NCBI GenBank assembly: GCA_024516035.1
Contig: CM044959.1
Span: forward strand, 9,491,665-9,555,664
DNA from: Bactericera cockerelli
Taxonomy: Eukaryota; Arthropoda; Insecta; Hemiptera; Triozidae
Reading direction: 5' to 3'
Length of the DNA stretch: 64,000 nt
In this document: in pieces, positions 1 to 12,165 of the stretch
Layout of the letters: every line of letters starts with the position of its first letter
How positions within the stretch are numbered: the stretch's first letter is position 1
Program-made: the position numbers and the translations under genes
The notes under the pieces: generated by a model
The model's input: the letters and a program-made list of their open reading frames with translations, nothing else
Database searches by the model: none
Told to the model about the DNA's origin: nothing

Positions 1-213
1 CCACAGAAGTAATGCATCTCATGGTTGGATAGTCGGATTATTTTGCTCGAGAAAATTGTACAACAACAGCCAGTTTTTATCATACTGTTCATTTCAACAA
101 GTAAAACTTAAAGAAAAATCAAGTTTAAAACGATAACTCGCAAGGAGAGAGAAAGATAACTTATAAGGAATAAATTCAGAGAGTAGTGCAGATAAATAGA
201 AAGTGAGGGGTTA
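1..213. other. intergenic, no feature seen
   Basis: AT-rich sequence with no convincing ORF, RNA gene or repeat that I can match elsewhere in the window. Confidence 0.5.
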
Positions 214-405
214 AAGGGTTGAGTGGAAGAGATTGCCATAGGCAATAACCCCGCCCTTTAGTTAGGACATATGTTTACATATATTTTTCTATTCTTTTTC
301 CTTCTTATTTTATATTGTTTCATGTTTTTCATTGTTATAATAATTGTTTGTATTGTACATGTCTTTTTATATTATCAAATAAAGTGTTTAATAATAATAA
401 TAAAG
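214..405 (+). repeat. repeat family J copy (3' end of an unknown element)
   Basis: It starts with a GGGTTGAGTGGAAGAGATTG block, followed by a CATAGGCAATAACCCCGCCC block, a T-rich stretch and AATAAAGTGTT before (AAT)n. The same order recurs at 5478-5690 and 28620-28795. The core recurs inverted at 37568-37628, 54576-54632, 55930-55995 and near 19801-20025. The AATAAA plus a terminal (AAT)n tail suggests the 3' end of a retroposed element (inference). Confidence 0.65.
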
Positions 406-521
406 GACGTAAAAGTGTAACCACGAGGAGGTGTTTTTGGAGGATTACATCAATTATTAGTCTCTTAGTTTTCATTTTTTTCCCTTTAGTTTTCTTATTT
501 CTGTTATATGTAGGCAAAAAA

Positions 522-800
522 GTACTAACTGTTCAACCAATGAAACGATGAATAACAATAATATCAACCAAATATACAAAGTTTTCTGATCATTTCTCTA
601 ATTTTACTAGATTTGAGTCATTACCTACCACAAATTCCACAAACAATGGATCGATAATTCATTTATTAAATATGTACCTAACTGTTCTGCCAATAAAACG
701 AGCAATAACAATGATATCCAAATATATAAATTTATCTGCTTATTTATCTAATTTTACTAGATTTGAGTCATTACCTACCACAAATTCCAGAAACCATGGA
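522..800. repeat. tandem duplication, two ~128-bp units, period 152
   Basis: Unit 1 (522-650) and unit 2 (674-800) share the order CTAACTGTTC, then TCTAATTTTACTAGATTTG, then a CATTACCTACCACAAATTCC block, ending in AATGGA or CATGGA. The copies differ at scattered bases. No coding frame spans them. Confidence 0.75.
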
Positions 801-1684
801 ATGCGGATGGATAAATAATCCATTCCATGAAAATTCAAATAATTCCAGGGTCAGGTTCAGTTTAATCTTGTCTTTGTTCAGTTTCAAAGCTCCAATTCTC
901 GCAGACTATCGAATAATTTTACACCCTATACGGAGCGTTTTTTATCGGGTTTTTTTCAACCTCTACAAATACTCTCTTCAAGGTCATTAACGAGAGCAGA
1001 TTCCGAACAAAAGCATGTACGCCATGTATTTATGGATCAAGATACGAAGAACATGGCCGGCTGTATAGATTGAAAACGAGAAAAACGATGGTAAAAAAAA
1101 AGAAGTTGGCAGGTCAGAGCGAACTGTGGAGATGCTTGGAGCGATTACATAAGAAGGGCATTAGCCTTGGGGATAACATAGTTCAGGTCTTTGTGAGATC
1201 TCCGGGAGCAGATGGCACTTACCAACATTTATCAATGAGATGGCCGCTAGAATCAGTAGTCATCCATTTCATGGCATTAAACATTTATGACTTACGAATA
1301 TAAATGCTTTTATTTGTACATCTTTTTTTTTTTTCTTCTTTTAAAAATCTATCTAATCTCAGGCATCTAATAAAACTTCTCACTATTCTGTTTATACTGA
1401 TTTGAATAGGTTGACTTAAATCTTTTAAACAGAAAAGTTATAACTCAAGCATATAATTGAACTGATTGAACGATGGGCCCTTGCTGTCAAGCATTAAGAG
1501 ATTTCATCATAGTCATCCATTACAGTCAATCTCTGCTCCAGAGCATTTTTAACCCCATGTATCCACCGTCATACAGAAGGGAAATATGGAATAAGTCCGA
1601 CCCTGCCAACTTGTGCAAAGACGATGAAATGTTTTCAATTTTGTATTGAGAGTTTGTAAGAAAATAACGATAGTAGGTACATAT

Positions 1685-1715
<31 letters not shown>

Positions 1716-1882
1716 TGATTGACTAACTTAACTGAATCAAGACCTGATTTAGCCCATACATTTTTTTTTTTTTGCAACAACCATAAACGTTTCTTAGGAA
1801 TCTGCGAAATCCAGACATGAAAAGTATTTGTTACTTGTACTTGTAAAGCCATAATTGTTTTTTACTCTTCTATTTTCAAATG
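801..1882. other. intergenic, no gene supported
   Basis: This stretch holds a 77-codon open frame at 1070-1303 with no recognisable motif, plus two long homopolymers (poly-A near 1690-1714 and poly-T near 1761-1773). Nothing supports a gene. Confidence 0.45.
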
Positions 1883-2058
1883 GTCTGGCTGGGGTACTAT
1901 AAACAGGGAGTAGACCAGCAATGGCTTGGTTCTGGGGGACCTTGTCAATTATTAGCCTTCTTATAAAGACAGTGGTAGAAGTGCGGTGTCATTCATCCAC
2001 TGTCTGGCTATCATCGTTCACGATGACGCCACCCTATGATGATTTTCAAATGGTAGGG
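1883..2058 (+). repeat. repeat family I copy
   Basis: It runs from GTCTGGCTGGGGTACTATAA through ATGGCTTGGTTCTGGGGG and TTGTCAATTATTAGCC to CACGATGACGCCACCCTATG. The same sequence occurs at 52942-53132 on this strand, inverted at 32808-33003 and 39218-39374, and in part at 49446-49527. It has no tRNA-like head. Its class is unknown to me. Confidence 0.75.
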
Positions 2059-2495
2059 ATGGATTCTTCAGTGATTTTAGAAATTCCATTATTCCACTGT
2101 GATCTTACTAACAGTGGTGGTACTTCTAAAACACCTCTACAAATACCGAAACATTTTTTTTAAACAATTTTTATAGATGTTTATTTTACAACAAAGTTTT
2201 ATAACAAGACCGATGCATTGCATTGATTGAACTCACTTTTCTTGCACGTATTTTTGTACCAAGTCTTTTAGTTTTCTCTACTCTGATCAAATCTTATTGT
2301 GAGGTCAATGATGAATCCTTTTTGTACTGTTTTTATGGAATTCTATGATGTCAAAAAACCAGGTGGAATTATTTCTGACAACATTTTGTACTTCTTTGAA
2401 ACAATCTATGCCTTTCTTTGTCAGTTCATCTTTTATGAGTGTTTCATTAACATTGTTACTTACTTTTATACTTTTTCTTTATTGTGACGACGGCC
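2059..2495. other. intergenic, no feature seen
   Basis: AT-rich sequence. A 62-codon open frame at 2299-2487 has no family features. Confidence 0.4.
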
Positions 2496-2768
2496 TTAAC
2501 GACCATATGTCTGTTCTATAGTAGCCCTCCAACGAATTCTATCTTGTGCTGCAATCTTCCATTCACTAGGTAAAACTCCCATCTCTTGACTATCTTCACT
2601 GATATTGTCCTCCCAACGCATTCTTGGTCTGCCTCTTGTTCTTAATCCACCAGGATTGTGCAGCAGTACTAAATGGGGTATTCTAGAATTATCTATTCTT
2701 GCCAGATGACCTGCCCATTGAAGTTTTCTCTTTTTCAGCTGTTGGATGATATTAGGGTGTTGAAATAT
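2496..2768 (-). pseudogene. non-LTR retrotransposon reverse transcriptase, C-terminal fragment
   Basis: Reading the minus strand from about 2768 to the TAA at 2498-2496 gives one open frame of about 90 codons. It contains LQWAGHLARIDNSRIP, then TRGRPRMRWEDNISED, then AAQDRIRWR. This order (K-x-x-W-x-GHxxR, GRPxxRWxDxxxED, AxDRxxWR) is the typical C-terminal tail of many arthropod RTE/CR1/Jockey-type ORF2 proteins. The polymerase core is absent, so this is a 5'-truncated relic, although its own stop codon is kept. It is unrelated to the retrotransposon at 12.7-19.5 kb, whose C-terminus is a different Cys-His motif. Poly-T on the upstream side (2768-2776) marks the break. Clade is not assigned. 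Confidence 0.8.
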
Positions 2769-5160
2769 TTTTTTTTATTATTTTCTTACTAACAATGTTC
2801 ATTAACATTGTTAGTAAAAATAAATAAATTGTTTTTAGCTTTATGTTCAGTTAAGTCTAAAACAATCGCAGGGTGCGTTTATTGCGACCTTGAATTTTCT
2901 GATCAAGGGACTGTTTTAACCATTAAAAGTTAACCACTGACTAATGAAGCATTGATTACATGCTGTGATAGTTCATAAACGACCTTACGTACCCTTCGGG
3001 TCACGGAAAAGCTCCAGTTTTACAGGTTGAGTAAAAATAAATCCCACATTTTCCTGAAAGAACTGTCTATTTATAAATCTCAGACATAAAAACCGTTGAT
3101 GTGAGTAAAACTCGATCAAAAGCAGAATTGTCGAGGAAGAGATCATTTTGTTACGTAATATTAAAAGAACCTGTTAAAATTACCATTTCAGATGTAGCTA
3201 TACCATGTTGCCATTGTTTGATTGTTGGCATCCACTGGATATTCTGCAAGTGCAATCTGCAGGAGCAGACAATGACGCACAACAATAAAATTACACGTAG
3301 TCCTTCCCACCCTAGCAGATACATGGATAACGTAACTAACCTCTTAATATATGCTCTACAATAACACCCACCTACCTCGAACAACGGGTTGAAACTCTAT
3401 TTAAATCTAAAAATAGATCACCTAGCGCGTGTGCATTCCTTTACAAGAGAACAGACGTCAAAGATGGCTGCGGGCTGCAGGCTAAAATGGTCGTGAACTT
3501 GGGTATAAATATCTTGAGCGATCAAAGACATCCAGGGCCGACTCCAGATTGTTGTTGGAACACTGCGCTCCTCCCCACAGTAAATATGTTCTTTTCAAAA
3601 GTCCCGTGAATATGTTTATACCTTCACTTAATCTTTGATGATATGAACGTAGCTTAAAAATTGGTGAATTTGAAAGCACTTAGCAGCCGCTGATCAAACT
3701 TTCAAAGTGGAAACAGGATTGTAGGTAGTTCAAAAAAAGAATTTTAAACATGTACCGTTAGCTCTTTTATGGCAAGATTTATTAAATAAAACGAATAACA
3801 AATAAATATAAAACCTCTCTTTCATGGAATAAATTAAAAGAATTTTCAAAGGCAAAAGATACATAACAGACATGTTTTGTGTAGTATTTATGATAGGGAA
3901 AAGAGCCCGTCTTGTCGTGTACTTTATTAATTTATTTACACTTTATTTTTTTACAAAACAATCAACAACAACAAATTAATGACAATAAATTTAAAAAAAA
4001 ACTTAGAAATATGTACAAAAAATTAAAGAACATTATTAATTTTTAATTACAATTATTTTGTAATTTGGGGCGAAGTTAATGCCTTAGGCATTCTCTGCCA
4101 CTTAACCCCGTCTCTGCCACTTAACAAAAAATACTTAATAAACAACGTCTCAAGAATACATCTCTCTTGGACGTTACACAATGATCCCTTTTGTCGGTCC
4201 TACATTGATCTCACCAGAACTTGTAGGGGTTAATTTAAAAGCTATATTTGATCTATTCTTTTTCAATTCAAAGTTATATCTGCACACAAGGTCAAAGTTA
4301 CAAAAACCCCTTTTACCCCAGAGAATGTCTACATTGTCTACCACGCTGGCGGGGAGGATGCATAAATCTTAATGGGACCCAACCAAGGGTGCAGAATCAA
4401 CCCAGTCCTGCCTTGGGACATTTCTCAAATTAATTTTCACGACTTTGACTATTCAAATACATGAGTTCCGACCAATATGAAGGTCAACATACAGTTTCCC
4501 GGATTGGACTTGGTGAAAGTTTCTACGGGGCTGAGACTGTAGAACCTCAGGCACACGAATGTGGCATTGTCGTGAAAGACTTAAGGAAGTCGAAATGAAT
4601 ATGCGGAGACTTTGAACCAATGACACACTGCGGTCAGAGCCAATGCTGAGTTAATCATACCACCATAAATTCATAAACTCCTGTCCAATGTCCAACACAC
4701 TGTTGTACACTTACAACAAGGTTGTTATTAAAAACTTGAGCAAGTGACGAAGAATCGCGTACAAAAGAATATAAGCCTATTAATTGAAAGTGACAATGCA
4801 GACTCCAGAATAAACTGAGTAAACAGTTAGTAGATGTGTAGTCGATTGTATGGAGATGATCAATGTGTAGTACCTATAGAAATTATGCCGACAAAAAGTC
4901 GGTATTGTGTTACATCACTCTGAACATTGTGTTATATCACTATATTACACGATGTTCAGAGTCATGTTTAAAACATTATGCCTAAAATAACATAGAACTG
5001 GTACTAACACAAACAGAATTGAAAATAAAGGACTGAAAAAAGGAGAAGGTTCTCCGTTCTCCACCTTCTCCAGTAGAAAGAAATCTCTATGTGTCTCTGT
5101 TCAACGACATTTTTTGAAAAATGATCTGAAATTATTTTAATAGTTTAATCTTAATAGGCA
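2769..5160. other. intergenic, scattered relics
   Basis: No gene is supported. A perfect 14-bp hairpin lies at 2786-2817. Around 4075-4120, GTTAATGCCTTAGGCATTC and CTCTGCCACTTAAC look like a decayed inverted family J core. Short open frames (3101-3364, 3151-3384 and others) overlap each other on both strands and have no motifs. Confidence 0.4.
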
Positions 5161-5390
5161 ACCACAACGAGGACCCTAGGCCTATACCCTACACCCTAAA
5201 AACTTGGACCCTACAGCTTAATATGGTCAATTTTCGGGACTCCGTTGTGGTCGCTTACTTTCAATATTTTACGAGGTACTGGCTTTACCCCAGGGTCCAG
5301 GGTATAGGTCTCCGTTGTGTTCGCGCACAAAGTCTGGAGTCGGGGGTCTAGGGTGTAGGGTATGTATAGGCCAGGGTCCTCGTTGTGGCC
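5161..5390. mobile_element. fold-back / MITE-like element
   Basis: The arms 5161-5210 and about 5345-5390 are inverted copies. ACCACAACGAGGACCCTAGG on the left matches the reverse complement of the right end (CCAGGGTCCTCGTTGTGG), and CTACACCCTA matches TAGGGTGTAG. Inner CTCCGTTGTG motifs repeat at about 5242 and 5311. The element is non-coding. A long poly-A stretch begins 26 bp to its right. Confidence 0.6.
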
Positions 5391-5477
5391 AGTGTTCTCT
5401 AGAATTGATTCTGACAAAAAAAAAAAAAAAAAAAAAAAAAAACGTGGATACCTTATTTGAACCTGTTCCACAACCTG

Positions 5478-5690
5478 AAGGGTTGGGTGGAAGAGATTGT
5501 CATAGGCAATAACCCTGTCCTTTAGTTAGGTCATACATTTATGTTTATATATTTTTTCTATTCTTTTTATTGTATATGTATATTGTTTCCATTTTTTAAT
5601 TGTTATAATATATAATTTTTTGTACTGTAGATAAATGTCTTTTTATATCTAATGAAGTGTTCAATAATAGTAATAATAATAACATGCAGA
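5478..5690 (+). repeat. repeat family J copy
   Basis: This matches 214-405 in the same order: GGGTTGGGTGGAAGAGATTG, ATAGGCAATAACCCTGTCC, a T-rich stretch, then AAGTGTTCAATAATAGTAAT. It is the longest copy in the window and ends in an (AAT)-rich tail. Confidence 0.7.
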
Positions 5691-7499
5691 CTCCTCCAAT
5701 AGTGAATACATTTGTTGCATTCTGCAAATACTCACAATGGAAAGATAGGCTTGGTAGTTTGGTAAGTTGCTTCATAACAGTAGCATCTATTTTTACGACC
5801 GTGTAAACGATAAATCCATCATGAAACTCGTTGGGACGCCCTCTCCCTCATAAAGCAACTCCTATCAACACCCACTGCTCTGAAACTGCACTTATGATGT
5901 AGTTGATATTACTTAACCTTATTGTTCGGTAATTCGAGCTAACCAACCTTTGGCATTGCTCCAAAGTCAATCTTGCAAGATAGTTGGATGTGTCGTTTGA
6001 GATTTGAGAATTCATATTAGAATAGAAATCAGGTGGATTTCTTCAGAACAGTAGAGGTAGCTAATGAGTCTAATGAGGCTCTCAGAAAAATTGTTTTACG
6101 GGGGAAAAAAACCATGAAGTAGCAAATTGGTAAGGAGAACGGTGGTTCGAGTCACAAGAATGTAGAGTTTTTGCAAAGTGGATTTCAGTGATTGTGACAT
6201 AATTCTTACGAATTATCACATATATTATGGTAAATTGTAGGAGAATTTTTTCACGATTACTCCATGAGTTATTAGGGAACGATCTGACGAATCCTACCGC
6301 CCTAGACAAGGCGACTACCATTAATCGTATGTATATTTTACGTCACCAGGTATTTTCTCCGTCATTCTCAATCCTCTGAATCAACCACAAGCCCTCGCGA
6401 GCTTTCAAAGCTTTGTTAGAGACTAATTAAGATACTATGTTCCACGCTAGAGGGCGTGTCACTGGGAGAAGGATAAAGAGACAGAAACGAGCATTTTGTC
6501 ACGTACACCAAAACCAGAAACTCACTATGACAATGTCTTAACTGGGGAGATTATTAATAAACAACACTTTTAAGTTTGGTTCATACAACTTGACATTTGC
6601 CGCTAATAAGTAAAATAGAAAGGAAATGGTGGAAAAAAAACCTATTGAAAACTCCCTGAGGCTACATAACAGTCAACTTCAAAGACAGAGAAAACATTGA
6701 AAATATGGAAAATACTTTTTTTTCATCAAAGTTTTAGAGTCGCATCCAAAATACTTCTTAAAATTAAACTTCATCTCTCTTGTCACTCTAAAAAACACTT
6801 TACTTAGGACATTTGACTTTTTCAAAAACCAAATTCTGAACTAAACCAATTTTGAACTAAACAAAGCTAATTGGTTCAAAAATACTACCAGCTTATTTCT
6901 GAAAACTCGTTTCCACTGACTCGACAGAGCATTCGTAAATGTCATTTTGTTTTTCCTATTATTCATTGTCTTTATATCTCCTTTTGATAAAATACACTCT
7001 TTGTTGTCAGTAAGTACAAATTCTCGAAACAGAATGTTTCCTGGACGTTAGCATTCACAGCAAAAATTAGGTCCAACATTACAGCGTTCCCCACTCAATG
7101 TCAAGGCTTAACCTTGTTAATGAAATACACTTATCTTGCTAATCTGGTGCAGATACAAAAAAAACTTACTCTTACTTCTCGATTGAAGTCCATACAAGAT
7201 AGGAATCGTTACCCAAGATAGCAATAAGAGTTATGCTGACTTTCAGTAGTCCTCAAAATAATATGTTTGAGTTTAATTCTTTAGCAGTTTTTTCATTTCC
7301 ATAAACTTGGAGAAAACCATTCATTTCCATAACAAGTGTAAAATTATAGCTGGAATATTGTTGTTGAAAGAAGAAGAAGATTACAGAAAAAAATTACAGT
7401 GTCAATTATGGTCACAGTACTTCCTCATGAATAGTAATCAAAATACTTAACTTTTACTATCGCTAGAATCAGAGATTTTTTACTAGATCACTTGTATTT
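5691..7499. other. intergenic, no feature seen
   Basis: No coding, RNA or repeat signal that I can support. Confidence 0.4.
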
Positions 7500-7680
7500 A
7501 CAAAAGTTCTCAACCGATTCTTTTCAAATTTGTTTAAATGTGATAGAATATTGTTTTTCCTACATTCTACAAAAAAAAAAAAAAAATTGTATCGGCAAGT
7601 CGTGGACCTTATTTTTTGACTTTTTTGTCCAAAATTTCGCATTTTCTTAAATATCAGAGCTCAATCAAAATTTATTAACT
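7500..7680 (-). repeat. repeat family K fragment
   Basis: Read on the minus strand, it carries GACTCTGATATTTAAGAAA-like, GGGCAAAAAAGT-like, GGACCACGACTTGCCGATAC and ACATTCTAGAATGTAG-like blocks in the same order as 25515-25690, with many substitutions. Confidence 0.55.
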
Positions 7681-7684
7681 TGAT

Positions 7685-7921
7685 TTGAAACAGGACCCAG
7701 CAGACATTCTGAAAACCACTACAACAGTACTATTCTACCAGGGCAGATATGAGATATTGAAAGGAAAGGAGTTCCTACAAAAAGGCAGAAAAGAAGGTCA
7801 ATACTCAGACCTAGTTAACACAAGAGGAGTAACAGTTCCTTTTAATGAATACACTTTTACTTCGCTATACAACGACTTTGACACGTATGACGTCAACCCT
7901 AGCAAGCTAAATGCAAGATAG
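7685..7921 (+). CDS. orphan open frame, possibly an exon or relic
   Basis: The frame reads 78 codons to a TAG at 7919-7921. Its composition is protein-like (QDPADILKTTTTVLFYQGRY near the start, then EFLQKGRKEGQYSDLV and NDFDTYDVNPSKLNAR) and less AT-biased than the flanks. A TTTGAAACAG sequence just inside the start could be a 3' splice acceptor, making this a last exon. It sits directly beside a family K repeat fragment, so it may instead belong to a transposon. I do not recognise the family. There are no clear promoter or partner exons. Confidence 0.25.
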   Translation: MKQDPADILKTTTTVLFYQGRYEILKGKEFLQKGRKEGQYSDLVNTRGVTVPFNEYTFTSLYNDFDTYDVNPSKLNAR

Positions 7922-8457
7922 ATTTCCTTAAAGCTAACTTGAGTAGAGTTCTGACAAATATGAATAATCAGTTTTATTTTCACAAGTCCATTTAAACACA
8001 CCCACGAATATGGAAATACCCAACAAGTATGAATTTGAAATTATCAGGGTCGTTCTTTTACCATTGAGAAGTAGAAGTAAACAACATTTTAATTTGAAGT
8101 AAAAAAAAGTCATTGGTCAGTGAAATGATTTGTTAGAGATTTTGAAAAGCTCCCAGGATATTATATGATATAGATTTATTTACATAATTTTAAAGTAGTA
8201 TCCACAATTGGGAACAGAGCAAAAATTGTTTGACTCAAAACGATCTGATTCCGAATTAATTAAAACTAGAAATAATGCTACAGACTGATAGTACAATGAA
8301 AGCTGACAGAAACAAATGGATATTAGTGGCTGATTTCCTGGGTGGTATACTGAGGAAAACCCCAAGACAATACATGTTGTGAGACAACTCTGATTTCTGT
8401 AAGCTATAACACTATAAAAAAAACTGCCATAGTTCCTCTATTCTTAAGGGTATTATT
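7922..8457. other. intergenic, no feature seen
   Basis: AT-rich. The minus-strand 61-codon frame at 8180-8365 has no recognisable features. Confidence 0.4.
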
Positions 8458-8525
8458 TTTTTTTAATTTGGGTTTAACGTTGCTTTCAACTGCATGGTCA
8501 TATCACGACGGTTTCATAGGGTATT
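8458..8525 (-). mobile_element. 5S-headed SINE (family G), 3'-end fragment
   Basis: GGGTTTAACGTTGCTTTCAA followed by CATGGTCATATCACGACGG is the 3' end of family G in reverse orientation, after a T-run (its poly-A tail). It is 5'-truncated. It compares with 42057-42100. Confidence 0.7.
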
Positions 8526-11500
8526 GCTCACATAAATTGTAGGGTAATTCACCAGAGGTTCTCAGATTGTTCAAGAATGAAGTCATGGATTTGTGATTTG
8601 GTATCTCACCTTTGGAATGAGATTTTCCAAATTTATTTGGATCTTTTTTCCCCTCGTTTATCATGCTTTCTCATATTTCGATAGGTAATGATATGAGTTA
8701 AAACACTCCAATGATCCTTAATATTTTCCTATACTAATCGAAAGTGATATAGGTACTTTTATTTGAACACTTTGTTTTTGAAAGATCTGATTATGAATTT
8801 TTTTTAGGGTAATGATCATTGCTCCAAAAAAATATAAAAATGTTCTAAATATTTATGGCTTTTGAGAAGACTCTTGTAAATGTAGATGGTGTGTGATCTC
8901 TCCGTTATTCTTTCCTGTCGGACTTGGCAATGTTCTTATGTAACTTTCTCGCCGTCTTTACAAATGTAACATTCCATTTTTATGCTTCCGTTTATTGTGT
9001 TACACATTATTAGTACGGTCAATAGAGATTTCTGGAAAAAAGGGAAACACAAGCTTTGTTTGGAGAGTATAGTTAACCCTTCAAGTCCGAAAACTATTTT
9101 TATAGTTTTTCTATTTTTCTACTGCACATGTCAAGTCCTGGCGTTACATATTTGTAACAGTGAACTTTCTGTGGCCATAGGTTGATGCGACTATTATGAA
9201 TAACTAAAAACGTGTTATATGAGTACTATTCTATTGTTTTTAATATTAAAAAGAAATCTGCTGACACGTGTTTCGTGTTACATATATGTAACGCCAGTAA
9301 TTAAGCCTGTTATTATTATTTTTACTATTCGAACATTTTTTTTGGGTGTCCAGATGGACAAAACGGCTGCGGTGACACAATGATTCTTCGATTATCATGG
9401 AAACAAAGATCACACCTACCTTGTTTTGATTGCTTGCATCCTTAACCCCTTACATCCATGAACACGGAAGAAGAAGAATTAACCAAATGTATTTTCCTGA
9501 TTAACAAGCCCGTGAGTCCAGTAATTGGTGTACGTGATAGCCAGCAATCAGCCAAGCCATGATGCGTAGAAACTTTTCATTGTCATTTCTGGGTTTGATT
9601 CCGAAGCATAACAATAACTAGGTATGATCTTGAAACTGAAGCACCTTGCATTGGTTGTAAATCACGGTAGTCATATTGTAGTCATTTCGAATTCTTACAT
9701 TAAGGTCAGAACAGTGTGATCTTATCGAGATCCATCTTTGTTTTGCTTTGCTATCTGTATCATCTCTTTAATTGATGAACAAATTTAACCTTTCTAGGTA
9801 GTCCATTATTATTTCATTTTTCCTCTTCGTTCTTTTTTTTTAACCCTCCATATATTTCTACATTTTCTATTTAAACTGAATACAGCATTATGAAACAAAA
9901 GACATGCGAACTAGGTTTCGCGTAAGTATAACACGCTCGTTTTGTTTTTATCGGCGATGCAAAACTAGCATTTTGCTTTATACGGTACCAGCCATATGAG
10001 GCCAAAGGATATCAACACAAATTGTTAGCGCCCTTAGCAAGGTTGGCGTTAGAAGGGACGTCTAATTATAATGTACAGAACTAAGAGTGCCAGAACCGAA
10101 CAACCTCAACCGAGAGAAGAGGTTGAATAAGCATCTAAATAATATTTCTCTCTAATAATATTTAATAATTATTGTAACAGTGCAAATTTGGATCTCGATC
10201 TCACTTTGGAACAATTTAAACAAAGATGTAGGGAGGGCCTGGATATAGGTCTTTAGTCTGTATGCAGTGTCCCTCAAACCTGTTTACGTAATTATTGCAG
10301 CATTATTGTTGCGTGTAAACAGAGATGAAAAAAAAAAAAAAAAAAAAAAAAAATGCCGACCTCAAGCTGGTTTGGAAAAAGCAAAGTGTGAAAGAAGAAG
10401 GAGATTATTGGTTTATTGCCGTCGTCAACTGAGAGGTGCTTGAACCTCGTATCTTAGACGCTTTAGATAGTGTGCTACCAATTGTACTTTTTTTTCTCCT
10501 CTCAACCGTATAATGAGAATTCAGAACAGTTACTTTTTTTTACCGAACTGTTAGTAATTTTGAATTTAGATATTTTTATCATTTTCTTTAAATTTTAATT
10601 TATAAACAAAATTTAAATTTTATATCGGATATTAATGTATAATGGGGCTCTGCTCGTAAATAAATGAATCGGTACACCCGATATTATTATTATTTACTGA
10701 GTAAAACTAAATATTGAAAAGTTGTATCAGATGTTCCTGAAAAAATCATGCTTTAATATTGTAAATTAACTTTATTAGATTAGAATTAATTAAATTCTAT
10801 ATGATAGACAAGTCAAGTTCTTAATCTTGTGGCTATGAATTATTCCAGATGACAATGAATCCTAGTCTCATATTAATATAATATGTACAATATGTTACAA
10901 ATTGGATGTCAAACTTTGTTGAATAGATCATGCTATGCGTTATCATTCAAAATATTCCAGAAGACCTAGGAAGTTTCCTTACGAACCAGGTACTAACCCT
11001 GTGAACGTTCAATATCTGAGGTCGAAGGTTGTCCAGTAACGCATAATCTAGTTGGAGATAATCATGCAGGAACTATACAATTTTTGCAATAATTATACAC
11101 CTTACCAAGACAACTTTGAGACGCAAAACGCTAATGGAATGGATATTTTGTACTAATTAATGAGAGGAGGGAATTGTAGAAACGACCCAAACAACTCTCA
11201 TGAACATTTAGCTGAAGTTCATGGTCAGATATGATTCAATGCACTCTTTCTCCTCAAGCGCTCACGGTGTGATTACTCGTACATTAGATGAAAAAGCAAC
11301 AAAAAGGAAACTAACAGAAACACATTAGACATCTCAGTTCGCCATCAAACCCACGAACTCTTCTAGAAGATTCGTTCATCACTCATCAGTCTCATTATGT
11401 AAGAACCAGATGTAGCTACAAGTGCAGGATACGGACCAATTTTTTCAAAGAACAATTTTTTGTTCGATCTAATTTCTGTAAAAGAAAAAACCAATCCGCA

Positions 11501-11805
11501 TTTTTTTTCAAAAACCAGTTTCAGTAATTCTAAGTATTTGATATCGGATAGAGAGTTCATCACCCATATTTGTGCGAAAAATCTTTATACAGGATCATTG
11601 GAAGACATTTGAAACAGAAAATGACTTACCATAGCACCATTGTGGCTTGTCAGATGGGAACTTTTCCATTGTCTTGTCCATATTTTACCTGCAGACGTTC
11701 TTGCCCTACTATCTTCTTCCTTAATTCTTATGTTTTCCAGTGATTTACTATCTAGCTAACCTCAACGCCTCACGTCTGCCTGGGAGTCTTCTGTCTTCTG
11801 TGTCT
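8526..11805. other. intergenic, no gene supported
   Basis: No gene is supported. Two palindromic GTTACATATNTGTAAC motifs lie at about 9142 and 9279. TTAACCCCTTACATCCATG at about 9443 recurs near 22237. A 28-nt poly-A lies at about 10328-10353. Confidence 0.4.
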
Positions 11806-12165
11806 CCAGTTAGGATTTTCTGTAAGGAAATCACCTCAACCTAGGTGTTGTTAGGAATTCTTGTGTACTCTAGATCCAGTTAGGAACTCTTGTGTAAGAA
11901 CAAAACCTCAACCTAGGTCTTGTTAGGAATTTTTGTGTACTCTAGATTCAGTAAGGGATTCTTGTATAAGGACATTACCTCAACCTAGGTGTTGTTAGGA
12001 ATTCTTGTGTAAAGAAATTACCCCAACGTAGGTCTTGCTAGGAATTCTTGTGTATTCTAGGTCCAGTTACAGGAACTCTTGTGTAAGGACATTACCTCAA
12101 CTTAGGTGTTGTTAGGAATTCTTGTGTATTTTAGGTCCTGTTGGAAAATCTCTTGTCAGGAAATT
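11806..12165. repeat. minisatellite, ~72-74-bp unit, about 5 copies
   Basis: The unit order is CCTCAACCTAGGTNTTGTTA, GGAATTCTTGTGTA, CTCTAGATCCAGTTAGG, AACTCTTGTGTAAGGACATTA. CCTCAAC or CCCCAAC anchors occur at 11834, 11906, 11978, 12021 and 12095, giving spacings of 72, 72, 43 and 74. The fourth unit is therefore internally deleted. There are no spacers of the CRISPR kind. Confidence 0.85.

Noticed and set aside
1526..1852. 108-codon minus frame
   Set aside because: It includes a poly-Phe run made by poly-A and has no recognisable domain or conserved context.
11806..12165. Possible CRISPR-like array
   Set aside because: The whole unit is repeated with no unique spacers, in eukaryotic DNA; it is a minisatellite.
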